NCBI GenBank assembly: GCA_009910795.1
Contig: VMEE01000085.1
Span: 3,528-67,527 of the forward strand
DNA from: Dehalobacter sp. CP
GTDB lineage: Bacteria > Bacillota_B > Desulfitobacteriia > Desulfitobacteriales > Syntrophobotulaceae
DNA: 64,000 nt
Direction of reading: 5' to 3'
Under the pieces are notes generated by a model that saw only the letters and a list, made by a program, of their open reading frames with translations, was not told where the DNA came from and did not search any database. A program made the translations under genes and the position numbers. Positions 35,417 to 44,155 of this stretch are shown piece after piece (within the stretch, counting starts at the first letter, position 1; each line of letters begins with the position of its first letter).

Positions 35417-37595
35417 CTCCTAATTTGTTCAAAACATTGGTGATGATCCGGAATCCCTTATCCTCATCCATCGACATGATGGATTCAGGGTGAAATTGGA
35501 CCGCCAGAATGGTTTTGTCTTTGCTTTCAACCGCCATCACGACACCGTCTTCGCTCCAGGCCGTAACCTCAAGTTCCGACGGTACTTCTTCGGCAAACAG
35601 CGAATGATATCTGCCTACGCTTAGATTAGCCAAATTTTGAAAGATTACTGATCCCGGAGCTATTTTTAACACCGATTGTTTGCCATGCACTGGTACATCC
35701 AATACACCGAGCTTTCCGTTAAAGTATTCGACAATACCCTGCAACCCCAGACAGACCCCAAAGAGAGGAATCCCTTTATCCAGACAGAGCCCGATTGTTT
35801 CCCTGAGTTTAAAATCAGACGGTTTGCCCGGGCCCGGGGATAGCACGACCAAATCATACCGTTCTTTTTTTAAGGCTTCTCTGGCCAGATGGTGCCGCAT
35901 CGTGACCACCTGACAGCCAGCTTTACGGAAATAACTGGCCAGCGTATGCACGAAGGAGTCCTCATGATCGACCAGCAGCACCTGCAAAGGTACCTGCAAA
36001 AGATCAGCGGCGTTTTCTTGCCGCGGTGAGGAGCCGGCGGGCAGATCGCTTGTATTTTCAGTCACACTGGCTTTCGCATCGCCCAATACTTTGAGAAGGG
36101 CTTCAGCCTTGACGATCGTTTCTTTTTCTTCCTCTTCGGGAATGGAATCATACAGCAGCGTCGCGCCGACTCTGACCCCGGCGATCCCGTCTTTTAAGCG
36201 GATGGTCCTGAGCGTGAGTCCTGTATTCATCCGGCCGTCAAAACTAAGGATTCCAACTGCCCCGCCATACCACATCCGATTGGACTCCTCATGGTCTTCA
36301 ATCCATTGGACGGCAGCTTTTTTGGGAGCCCCGGTCACTGTTACGGCCCACATATGGGTCATAAAAGCGTCAAGAGCGTCATACCCGTCTGCCAGGATCC
36401 CCTCCACATGGTCCACAGTGTGGATCAGGTGCGAATACATCTCGATCTGGCGCCTTCCCAACACCTTCACCGTACCCGGTACACAGATCCTGGATTTATC
36501 GTTGCGGTCAACATCCGTACACATCGTAAGTTCCGACTCATCTTTATTGGAGTTCAGCAGCTGACGGATTCTCTCGGCATCTTCAAGCGCGTCCCGGCCT
36601 CTTGGAATTGTACCGGAAATCGGGCAGGTCTCGATTCTCTTGCCCTCGACCCTGACGAACATTTCCGGGGAAGAACCAATCAAGTACTCATCCCCAAGAT
36701 GAATCAGGAACCCATACGGGCTCGGATTGATCTTTGTCAAATTTCTAAATATTTCCGAAGGCCTGATCTTACAGGGCCGGTAAAAGGTATGAGACGGAAC
36801 GACCTCAAAAAGATCACCGCGTTTAAAATAGGCTTTGGCAGTCCGGACTTTTTCCGCATATTGTCCTTCGTTATCGTTTGGTAGCTCCTGAACCTGCGTT
36901 TTCTGAGTGTTTGATATTTTTCCGGCTGCCGACAGATTTTTTTTCGCCTGACCAAGACTGGAAAGACCATTGAATTCAAAGTCATACCTGGTTCGGAAGC
37001 AGTCATCCTTCTGATGGTCGATGATAAAGATTTCATCTGGGATAAACAAGACCATATCGGCCTGCGCTTCATCCCGCGGTCTTTTCAGATGGATGCTTTC
37101 AAACTGGAAGATCAGATCATAGCCGAAGCTGCCATAGAGACCCAGAAACGTATCCTGATCTGAATGAAACGCTTCCAGAAGGCTGCGGACTACAGAAAAA
37201 ACGGATTTTTGCCTGCTTCTTTGCTCTTCGGGAAAAAATTCCTGACTTTGGACAACCCTACACGTTATTTTGTGCTGATCGCGGACCAGTGTTTCCAGGT
37301 ATGCCTCCTGCAGCAGAACGTTATCAATAAATTCCAGCAGGATCAGCCCTTTTTGATCCAACGCCGTTATTTCAATATTCCGGCCAAATGTCCGAATCTC
37401 GATCGGAGGATTAATAAATCCGATGTCCCAGCGGGTATACCTGCCCGGATATTCAAAGCTGCTGCAAAAGTAGGCACCCCGAACATTATTTAGTTCCGTA
37501 ATGATTTTCTCACGATAGGACTTGTCAGTTTCTTCCGTTACGGAATGAATCAGAAGCCTGCCGCTGGTGTAATACGGTTTGATTGAAGTATTCAT
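35400..37595 (-). CDS. Anthranilate synthase, fused TrpE-TrpG
   Basis: The 731-residue protein joins the chorismate-using component I (about 1-510) to a glutamine amidotransferase (about 535-731). TrpE motifs: IETCPISGTIPRGRD, SELTMCTDVDRNDK and VGATLLYDSIPEEE. TrpG motifs: VLSPGPGKPSDF, GVCLGLQG (catalytic Cys) and the His-Glu pair in AVQFHPESIM. It makes anthranilate from chorismate and glutamine. This single-chain form is known from some alpha-proteobacteria and is less common in Firmicutes. ATG 37595 follows GGGGGAGG. Context in a T-box-regulated trp operon favours this over a phenazine PhzE role. Confidence 0.94.
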   Translation of the reverse strand: MNTSIKPYYTSGRLLIHSVTEETDKSYREKIITELNNVRGAYFCSSFEYPGRYTRWDIGFINPPIEIRTFGRNIEITALDQKGLILLEFIDNVLLQEAYLETLVRDQHKITCRVVQSQEFFPEEQRSRQKSVFSVVRSLLEAFHSDQDTFLGLYGSFGYDLIFQFESIHLKRPRDEAQADMVLFIPDEIFIIDHQKDDCFRTRYDFEFNGLSSLGQAKKNLSAAGKISNTQKTQVQELPNDNEGQYAEKVRTAKAYFKRGDLFEVVPSHTFYRPCKIRPSEIFRNLTKINPSPYGFLIHLGDEYLIGSSPEMFVRVEGKRIETCPISGTIPRGRDALEDAERIRQLLNSNKDESELTMCTDVDRNDKSRICVPGTVKVLGRRQIEMYSHLIHTVDHVEGILADGYDALDAFMTHMWAVTVTGAPKKAAVQWIEDHEESNRMWYGGAVGILSFDGRMNTGLTLRTIRLKDGIAGVRVGATLLYDSIPEEEEKETIVKAEALLKVLGDAKASVTENTSDLPAGSSPRQENAADLLQVPLQVLLVDHEDSFVHTLASYFRKAGCQVVTMRHHLAREALKKERYDLVVLSPGPGKPSDFKLRETIGLCLDKGIPLFGVCLGLQGIVEYFNGKLGVLDVPVHGKQSVLKIAPGSVIFQNLANLSVGRYHSLFAEEVPSELEVTAWSEDGVVMAVESKDKTILAVQFHPESIMSMDEDKGFRIITNVLNKLGGACCA

Positions 37596-37744
37596 ATTGT
37601 TTAGCCTCCCCCAAGTTTGCTATAGAATACCGCTCTTTGCCATCCCTGGTAAAAGCGATGCGCCAAATCTATCCTTTGGATACCCGGTTAACATGGTACC
37701 TCGCTAATGCGTGGTCTCCGTTCGGCATCAAGTCTTCCGTGAAT

Positions 37745-38028
37745 ATAAAAAGCCCCTTATCCCTAGAAAGGGACAAGAGGCTATATCTCCTGCGGTACCA
37801 CCCAAATTGGTATATTACTATACCCGCTCAATCATGTACAAACATACACGTCCTGATGATAACGGGTAGGATTCCCGACGACGCCTACTATCGATGATTT
37901 CGGGTCGTACTCATGAGGCCATTCGTCATAAACTTCCCTGCCGCAATCACACCAGCCTGCGACTCTCTGTAATTTTCCGTTTATGGTTACTATTCTCAAT
38001 CTTCGCTTTAAAGCTATGCAGTTATTGT
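37745..38028 (-). promoter_or_regulatory. Tryptophan T-box leader of the trp operon
   Basis: On the minus strand the T-box core GGGTGGTACCGCAGG lies at about 37790-37805. A terminator follows (AGCCTCTTGTCCC against GGGATAAGGGGCT, then T5; 37746-37784). The upstream Stem I region carries AGAGAG and GGCTGGTGTGA elements. A specifier-like TGG codon (37919-37921) sits in GAATGGCC. Uncharged tRNA-Trp would bind and stop termination. Confidence 0.9.
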
Positions 38029-38033
38029 AAATC

Positions 38034-38062
38034 ATTATATACAAATGCTTTTTATTTAGCAA
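38034..38062 (-). promoter_or_regulatory. Promoter of the trp operon
   Basis: TTGCTA (38057-38062), a 17-base spacer and TATAAT (38034-38039) are placed directly before the T-box leader. Confidence 0.8.
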
Positions 38063-38167
38063 GTGAATTCACGAAAATTATTTTGAAACATCCGGTTATG
38101 CCGGTCATATACATAGTATTAGATGATACCAGCTATCATTATTTCATTACTTAAGGAGTGAATAGCT

Positions 38168-40009
38168 TTGTGCGGAATTACAGGCTGGCTGGATTGGACG
38201 CAGGATCTGTCCGAATCCGGCCCTGTCATTGACAAAATGGTTGAAACCCTTACTCCCCGCGGTCCTGATGCTCGGGGAAAATGGCTTTATCCCGAAATTG
38301 CTTTGGGCCACAGCAGGCTGGCGGTTGTAGATATTGAAGGAGGAAAGCAACCCATGACCCGCTGGCGCGGCGGCTGGGCCTATACGATTACTTATAACGG
38401 AGAATTGTATAACACCGAAGAAATCCGCCAGGCTCTCTCAGTGAAAGGGTATTCCTTCCAAGGGCATTCTGATACGGAAGTCCTGCTTCTGTCTTATCTG
38501 GAATGGGGCGTGGATTGCGTTCAGAAGCTCAATGGCATTTTCGCGTTTGGGATCTGGGACTGCCGGGAAAAATCCCTCTTTCTGGCCCGGGACAGGATGG
38601 GCGTTAAACCGCTGTTTTATTATCACAAATACCCATCGTTCATTTTTGCTTCAGAAATGAAAGCGCTGCTTGCCCATCCGGATATCCCTGCGGTCATTGA
38701 CCGTGAAGGCCTCGCCGAACTTTTTATGATTGCCCCGGCCAGGACTCCGGGTTTTGGTGTTATTAAAAACATTTGTGAACTTAAACCCGGATACGCCATG
38801 CTTGTTAAGTATGAGGGGATAAGACAGTGGCCGTACTGGCAGCTTGAGAACAAACCTCATACAGACGATATCCGAACAACGGTTGATCATGTTCGCGAGC
38901 TGGTCATCGATGCCATTTCCCGTCAGCTTGTCTCCGATGTTCCGCTCGGGACTTTATTGTCCGGAGGTCTGGATTCCAGTATCATAACGGCTATCGCTGC
39001 GAAGAAGTATCAGGCTGAAGGGAAAATCCTCCCCACGTTCTCTATTGACTACATTGCCAACGATAAATATTTTCAAGCAAATGACTATCAGCCTGATCCG
39101 GATGCTCCATGGGTGCGTAAAATGGCCAATTGCTTCAACACTAACCATCATAATCTGTTCCTGGATACTGCAGAGCTGGTCGAAGCTTTGACAGACGCTG
39201 CCGCAGCCAGAGACCTGCCTGGTATGGCCGATGTCGATTCTTCCCTGCTGCTGTTCAGCCGGAAAATCAAAGAGTCGGTGACGGTCGGACTCTCCGGGGA
39301 ATGCGCAGATGAAGTTTTTGGCGGATATCCGTGGTTTCACCGGGATGATCTTAAAAATGCAGATACCTTTCCGTGGTCAACGGACCTTCAAACCCGCCTC
39401 CAGATCCTATCTCCGGAAATTCTCCAGATCATCGCACCTTTAGATTATGTAAGAGAGCGCTACCGGGAAGCCGTTTCAGAAGTTCCCGTTTCGGGGACCG
39501 CGAACGCCAAAGCAGATAACGATAAACGAATCAGTTACCTGACTTTGACCAGGTTCATGCCCACCTTGCTTGACCGCAAAGACAGAATGACGATGGCTTC
39601 CGGTCTGGAAGTCCGCGTGCCTTTCTGTGATCACCGGATTGTAGAATATGTCTGGAATATTCCTTGGGAAATGAAGTACTGGCAAAATCGTGAAAAAGGC
39701 CTTTTGCGAACCGCCCTGGAAGGCATCCTTCCTGAAGATGTTCTATGGCGGCGCAAAAGCCCTTACCCCAAAACCCACCATCCGCAATTCCTGGAAATGG
39801 TCACCGGCAGACTTCGTACTGTTCTGGAAGACTCTGCCTCACCGCTGTATGATTTGGTGAATAAAAAACAGCTTCAGGAGTTAATGGCCAATCCGTCATC
39901 CGATGCCAATCGACCATGGTTCGGTCAGCTAATGGACACACCCAGACTTTTTGCCTTTCTGCTGCAGCTGGATTTCTGGTTCAAAAAATATAAAATCAGG
40001 ATCATCTGA
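38168..40009 (+). CDS. asnB: Asparagine synthetase B (glutamine-hydrolysing)
   Basis: The 613-residue protein has an N-terminal Ntn-type glutaminase with the nucleophile Cys2 (CGITGWLD) and a C-terminal ATP-pyrophosphatase synthetase domain. The PPi-loop is LSGGLDSSII (about 265-274), followed by GLSGECADEVFGGY. It transfers amide nitrogen to aspartate. The start is TTG 38168, after TAAGGAG; it places Cys at position 2, which fixes the start. It lies divergent from the trp operon. Physiological asparagine synthesis is likely, though some AsnB-like proteins amidate other substrates. Confidence 0.94.
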   Translation: MCGITGWLDWTQDLSESGPVIDKMVETLTPRGPDARGKWLYPEIALGHSRLAVVDIEGGKQPMTRWRGGWAYTITYNGELYNTEEIRQALSVKGYSFQGHSDTEVLLLSYLEWGVDCVQKLNGIFAFGIWDCREKSLFLARDRMGVKPLFYYHKYPSFIFASEMKALLAHPDIPAVIDREGLAELFMIAPARTPGFGVIKNICELKPGYAMLVKYEGIRQWPYWQLENKPHTDDIRTTVDHVRELVIDAISRQLVSDVPLGTLLSGGLDSSIITAIAAKKYQAEGKILPTFSIDYIANDKYFQANDYQPDPDAPWVRKMANCFNTNHHNLFLDTAELVEALTDAAAARDLPGMADVDSSLLLFSRKIKESVTVGLSGECADEVFGGYPWFHRDDLKNADTFPWSTDLQTRLQILSPEILQIIAPLDYVRERYREAVSEVPVSGTANAKADNDKRISYLTLTRFMPTLLDRKDRMTMASGLEVRVPFCDHRIVEYVWNIPWEMKYWQNREKGLLRTALEGILPEDVLWRRKSPYPKTHHPQFLEMVTGRLRTVLEDSASPLYDLVNKKQLQELMANPSSDANRPWFGQLMDTPRLFAFLLQLDFWFKKYKIRII

Positions 40010-40172
40010 TCTTTAGAGGAAATTATACAGGCGGTTACATCGAAGAGGCCAATAATGCCTAAAAGTAGCGCTTTTTCTATTCGGAATTCGCCAAGATTCA
40101 GATCCTGAATTCCCAACATGACGGCTTAAGAAGAAAGCTTATCACACTATCCTGCATCTCTTAAAATACTAA

Positions 40173-40274
40173 CGTAACGTAATCCAATCGCGCCCAAGCG
40201 GAACAAGGATGTGGAGCGCGGCTGTTAGCGCCAGGAGGGCGCTATCTGCCGCAGAGCGGTTGGATTACGTTACG
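40173..40274. repeat. 19-bp terminal inverted repeats of a 102-bp element
   Basis: CGTAACGTAATCCAATCGC (40173-40191) and its complement with one mismatch (40256-40274) flank a GC-rich core, between asnB and the actin-like module. It may be a palindromic extragenic element or MITE-like. The stretch 40010-40170 around it shows nothing else. Confidence 0.75.
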
Positions 40275-40322
40275 AAAACATGCATATCGTTATCTGAGCT
40301 GCAAATAATATCATCAAAAGAG

Positions 40323-40371
40323 AAACTGCCCCGCGGAGAGCATTTGCTTTATTCCTCTCCGGAGGCAGTTT
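40323..40371 (-). terminator. Terminator overlapping the end of the ParM-partner gene
   Basis: AAACTGCCCCGCGGAGAG pairs with CTCTCCGGAGGCAGTTT around a loop that contains the gene's stop codon. Confidence 0.75.
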
Positions 40372-40858
40372 GACTTTTTCGGACAAATTCAATCACTTTT
40401 TCATCATCCTCTTCACCAATGACATTCGTAAGCAGGAAGTCAAGACCAGGCAGTGAGGTCTTGGTCCTTGCCTCACCGGTCTGCAGCAATTCTTCCACGC
40501 GTACGAGGTCGAAATCCACCTCGGGTCTGGGATTTCCCCTGCTCTGAGGAATACCGTTCATTAACGGCCGCATGACTGTTTCATCCGCAGCAGCAATCGT
40601 GCTGTAGCCCAGCTCCTCCATGGCCACCTCATTCATCACCGGGCTTTGACCGGCGCTCTTATCAAGCCGCAGAACGTTATTTTGCCTTGCCCAACCGTCC
40701 TGAGGATTTCTGAACTCATTGTTTTGGACAATCGCAGTTTTCAGGGCATTTTTAACAAAAGCGGACCGTTCCTCCGGAGGGATCTGCGAAAGAACCCTCC
40801 AGAGCTCAAAATCTTCATTTTCAGAAATGTAAAGTACAAGATGACCTGTTGTTTTCAT
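40349..40858 (-). CDS. ParR-like partner of an actin-like ATPase
   Basis: The 169-residue protein has an N-terminal segment (IPPEERSAFVKNALKTAIV, about 26-44) that looks like a ribbon-helix-helix DNA-binding arm. The rest is acidic and likely disordered, as in ParR adaptors that bind both centromere DNA and ParM filaments. It overlaps the actin-like gene (TAATG), the usual parMR order. I do not see strong motif matches, so the identity as ParR is inference from context. Unknown alternatives include a regulator of the actin homologue. Confidence 0.6.
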   Translation of the reverse strand: MKTTGHLVLYISENEDFELWRVLSQIPPEERSAFVKNALKTAIVQNNEFRNPQDGWARQNNVLRLDKSAGQSPVMNEVAMEELGYSTIAAADETVMRPLMNGIPQSRGNPRPEVDFDLVRVEELLQTGEARTKTSLPGLDFLLTNVIGEEDDEKVIEFVRKSQTASGEE

Positions 40859-41964
40859 TATTCAACATTTACTTTCCTGGTAAGATTATTGACCAGGTTT
40901 GCGGCCATAATCCGGAAACCTGCTGCATTTCCAAACTGAGGATCGTCAATCAGAACCTTATTTTCCAGATTCAGATATTCGAAGATCATTTCCCCGACTT
41001 TACCGGCAACAAGAATTGTATGAATCCTGCCGGCCATCGGTTTCAGCGTCTTCATAATTTCCCTGGAAATATCGGCGGCCAGCTGGGCCAGCATCTTCTT
41101 CATGACAGGATTAAGGTCAATTGCTCCGTTATTCCACGGATATAATCCTTTATTCACTCTGAAAATTTTATCAAGTTCCTTGTCATCCGTCTCGATCGGG
41201 TTGGTATGGTCCATGGTCATTTCTTTGAGTTTTTCGGCTACGCCGGCATACGCCCATTGCAGCCCCTTCTCAATGCTGAATGAATTCGGTGGATCAAGCA
41301 TAATGCCATCGTAAAATGTGGCAATATCCGTCGTTCTGAAACCGGGATCTATGACAACAACATAACCGCCGAAAAGCTTCGGATTGGTCGGTTTGCCGTC
41401 TTCAGTCAGTGTCTCCTTGATGAATACGCCGTAACTTTGAGGCAGCACTCTCGAACGGAGAATGTTCATACTGCGCGTTTGTCCCTTGAATGTGCCGGAC
41501 AGAAAAGTCACAGAAAAAGAACCCTTTAATTCCGCCTCGTATTTGTCTTTCAGAGAGGCGTAGAATTTGACAGGAACCCCGGTTCCGAGATAGATGTTCG
41601 TCTTAGGATAAGGCTGGGCCAAAGCTAAGCCCACGATCAGCAAAGACATCGCTTCTTCATCCGTAGATTTATCTTCATCCCAGCAATAATGAGCTTCTTT
41701 GGGATTCAGACTCTCGGCCAGGCTTCCCATAAAATAATGCCGTTCTACGCCGCTGGAATTATTTCTGACAATGACATCAAGAGAAGCGATTTGTTTATCG
41801 AGATCCGATCCTTTTTCAAGCTCAGTTCTGCCCAAGGTTGAGAAAATTCTCTCATTACCATTACAGATGACTGCAGGAAATAATATCTTCGTATCGCCAA
41901 TATCGAGCTTTATGGCGCCAAAACCAGGATCTGCACCAGCAACCAGTATGTCGTTTTCGAACAC
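40858..41964 (-). CDS. Actin-like ATPase (ParM/StbA family)
   Basis: The 368-residue protein has the actin-fold phosphate-1 motif (VAGADPGFGAIKL, 8-20), a central phosphate-2 segment (VVIDPGFRTTDIATF, about 203-217), and the adenosine region near the C-terminus (HTILVAGKVGE). It should form ATP-dependent filaments. In plasmids such proteins push DNA apart; here flanking genes look chromosomal. The partner gene overlaps downstream. The 200 bases upstream hold no clear parC-like repeat array. An integrated plasmid remnant or a chromosomal cytoskeletal use are both open. Confidence 0.82.
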   Translation of the reverse strand: MFENDILVAGADPGFGAIKLDIGDTKILFPAVICNGNERIFSTLGRTELEKGSDLDKQIASLDVIVRNNSSGVERHYFMGSLAESLNPKEAHYCWDEDKSTDEEAMSLLIVGLALAQPYPKTNIYLGTGVPVKFYASLKDKYEAELKGSFSVTFLSGTFKGQTRSMNILRSRVLPQSYGVFIKETLTEDGKPTNPKLFGGYVVVIDPGFRTTDIATFYDGIMLDPPNSFSIEKGLQWAYAGVAEKLKEMTMDHTNPIETDDKELDKIFRVNKGLYPWNNGAIDLNPVMKKMLAQLAADISREIMKTLKPMAGRIHTILVAGKVGEMIFEYLNLENKVLIDDPQFGNAAGFRIMAANLVNNLTRKVNVE

Positions 41965-42190
41965 GTGCTTTCCTCCCTATTCTACAAAAAATATGAATTT
42001 CCAAAATAATTCTATCATTCTATTCATTGTATATCAAAACAAAGTTCTTGGGAAGATTTTAAACGCTCCATTTTCTTGATTTTTTTGGTAATCACATGGC
42101 ATTTTCATCATAACTTTCAGAAAATCGAGAATAAATTGCCTGGACAAGGAAAAAATTAATAGAGATATGGACCGAAAGGAGCGCAAGCCA

Positions 42191-42874
42191 TTGCTGATCG
42201 GTATTGTTCGAACGATTATCCTCTATTTGATTATTGTCCTCGTCTTAAGAGTCATGGGCAAAAGACAAATTGGTCAGCTCCAGCCTTTTGAGCTTGTTAT
42301 TATTCTGATGATTTCCGAACTTGCCGTTATCCCGAGTCAGGATTCTGGTATTCCGCTGGTGGCGGGCTTATTTCCGGTCCTGATCCTGCTTCTGCTCGGT
42401 CTGGCCATTTCGGAGATCGCTTTAAAGAGTGAAAAAGCCCGCGGTATTATCTGCGGTACACCGACCATTCTGATCAATAAGGGGCAAATCCTTGAAGGAG
42501 AACTCAGAAAACTCCGCTACAACCTCAGTGATCTGCTTGAACAGCTCCGGTCGAAAAATCTGCCGAACATCGCCGATGTTGAATATGCGATTTTAGAAAC
42601 CAACGGTCAGCTTAGTGTTATCCCCAAAATAGGCAAACGTCCGGTGAATACGCAGGATTTGAAGCTGCAGATAACAGCTGAAGGTCTGCCTTTAGCCTTG
42701 ATCATGGACGGTAAGCTCCAGCAAAAGAATCTGGAGAAATCCGGTGTCAATATTCAATGGCTGAATAAGGAACTGACCAAAGCAAATGTTCCCGATATTA
42801 AGAAGGTGTTTTTTGCGAGCATCGACTCCCAGCGCAAGCTCTATATTCAGCAAAAAGCAGACCCAAACAAATAA
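42191..42874 (+). CDS. DUF421 (YetF-like) membrane protein
   Basis: The product has three N-terminal transmembrane helices (about 1-75) with the family signature VLRVMGKRQIGQLQPFELVIILMISELA, then a cytosolic alpha/beta domain. Members are linked to spore or envelope biology but no reaction is known. TTG 42191 is preferred as it follows AAAGGAG; ATG 42167 has no site. It is followed 40 bases later by a DUF4363 gene, a partner pair seen commonly in clostridia and Bacillus. Confidence 0.87.
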   Translation: MLIGIVRTIILYLIIVLVLRVMGKRQIGQLQPFELVIILMISELAVIPSQDSGIPLVAGLFPVLILLLLGLAISEIALKSEKARGIICGTPTILINKGQILEGELRKLRYNLSDLLEQLRSKNLPNIADVEYAILETNGQLSVIPKIGKRPVNTQDLKLQITAEGLPLALIMDGKLQQKNLEKSGVNIQWLNKELTKANVPDIKKVFFASIDSQRKLYIQQKADPNK

Positions 42875-42913
42875 TCCCAAACAAATATTCTCTTTTGAAA
42901 AGGAGGAGACAGC

Positions 42914-43294
42914 ATGCGTTCGACGCTCACCATTATCCTGGGTTTCGTGATTCTAATCGGATCGACCTTGTGGGTTGCCGACAGGATCGATTCTACTTCC
43001 GGCGCTGTGCTGGATAATCTGAATCAGGTCGAGCTTCTGATCGCCTCTGAGAAATGGGACGAAGCCTCCTTAAAGATACAGCAAACTTATGACCATTGGA
43101 CCAAACTGCACGATTGGTGGTCCATTTTTCTCAATCACAGTATCCTGAACAATATAGAAATCTCCTACAAACGCCTTTCCCAATACGTTAAGTACAAAGA
43201 AAAAAGCCATTCCATGGCTGAATTGAATACCCTGACTTTCCTGTTGCAGGAGGTCCCAAAATCAGAAACGCTGAAGTTAAATAACATTTTGTAA
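42914..43294 (+). CDS. DUF4363 protein
   Basis: The 126-residue protein has one N-terminal transmembrane helix (about 4-22) and a helical extracytoplasmic domain (KWDEASLKIQQTYDHWTKLHDWW). It matches DUF4363, which usually accompanies DUF421 genes, as here. The ATG follows AAAGGAGGAG. Function is unknown; it probably binds the DUF421 partner at the membrane. Confidence 0.85.
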   Translation: MRSTLTIILGFVILIGSTLWVADRIDSTSGAVLDNLNQVELLIASEKWDEASLKIQQTYDHWTKLHDWWSIFLNHSILNNIEISYKRLSQYVKYKEKSHSMAELNTLTFLLQEVPKSETLKLNNIL

Positions 43295-43339
43295 AAGTTA
43301 AGCAGGATCAGGCTTGTTCAAAACTGCGGGGCTGACAAT

Positions 43340-44155
43340 ATGAACTGGCGTAGCTTTTTCCGGAAGTATGTCCGGATCATCTCCATCAATGAATTATTTG
43401 CGCTTAGCGGACAGGTTGCCTACTACATCATCCTGTCCTTTTTCCCGTTTGTTATTTTTCTTCTGACCCTGGTCGGTTTTCTGAACATCAGCAATGCTGA
43501 GTTTTTCAGCAGTTTTAAGTTCCTGCTGCCTGCAGAAACCGTCCAAATGGTTGAAACCATTGTCAATGAGGTCTTCGGCGTCCGCAGCAGCCCTGCTTTG
43601 CTTATCGTAAGCATGCTTGGGGCTCTGTGGGCATCTTTGAATGGTATCAACGCCTTGATGAGAGGAGCCGGCAAAGCCTACGGTCTTCAGGAAACCTGGT
43701 CGTTTTTTCGTTTGAAACTTTCGGCTTTGCTTTTTTTTGTTATCGTTGCGCTGGCTGTCGTCGGTTCATTCCTGGTATTAATCTTCGGCCAAAAACTGGC
43801 CAATATTTTTGTCTATCTTTTAGGGCCGGACAACATCTTTCCACTCATTTGGCAGAACCTTCGCCTGCTTATCCAGTTTATTTTTCTGATTATGATCTTC
43901 ATCCTGCTGAATATCATCGCAACCCACAACAAATATCCGATCCGCAGTTACTTTGCCGGTTCGTTATTTTCCGCAGGCGGATGGATCATTATTTCGATGG
44001 TTTTTGCCTATTACGTGAATCATTTCAACAGCTATACCCTGGCCTACGGAAGCATTGCGGGCATCATCCTTCTTTTGTTGTGGCTGTACTGGAGCTGTGT
44101 TATACTGCTGCTCGGCAGCGCGTTGAATGCTGTATTCATTGACAGGACTAATTAA
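43340..44155 (+). CDS. YihY/BrkB-family membrane protein
   Basis: The 271-residue protein has six or so transmembrane helices and the family motifs GQVAYYIILSFFPFVIFLL and AYGSIAGIILLLLWLYWSC. It belongs to the YihY/virulence factor BrkB family, whose biochemical role is not settled. It was once misassigned as RNase BN. It is the third gene of the DUF421 cluster. The last eight bases overlap the convergent lysA end. Confidence 0.9.
   Translation: MNWRSFFRKYVRIISINELFALSGQVAYYIILSFFPFVIFLLTLVGFLNISNAEFFSSFKFLLPAETVQMVETIVNEVFGVRSSPALLIVSMLGALWASLNGINALMRGAGKAYGLQETWSFFRLKLSALLFFVIVALAVVGSFLVLIFGQKLANIFVYLLGPDNIFPLIWQNLRLLIQFIFLIMIFILLNIIATHNKYPIRSYFAGSLFSAGGWIIISMVFAYYVNHFNSYTLAYGSIAGIILLLLWLYWSCVILLLGSALNAVFIDRTN

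Noticed and set aside
35400..37595. Phenazine-type PhzE instead of anthranilate synthase
   Set aside because: The fusion resembles both, but the tryptophan T-box and neighbouring trp genes make tryptophan synthesis much more likely.
41965..42166. A parC-like centromere upstream of the actin-like gene
   Set aside because: Only loose AT-rich similarity (ATTCTAT-like words) was visible, not a regular set of repeats.
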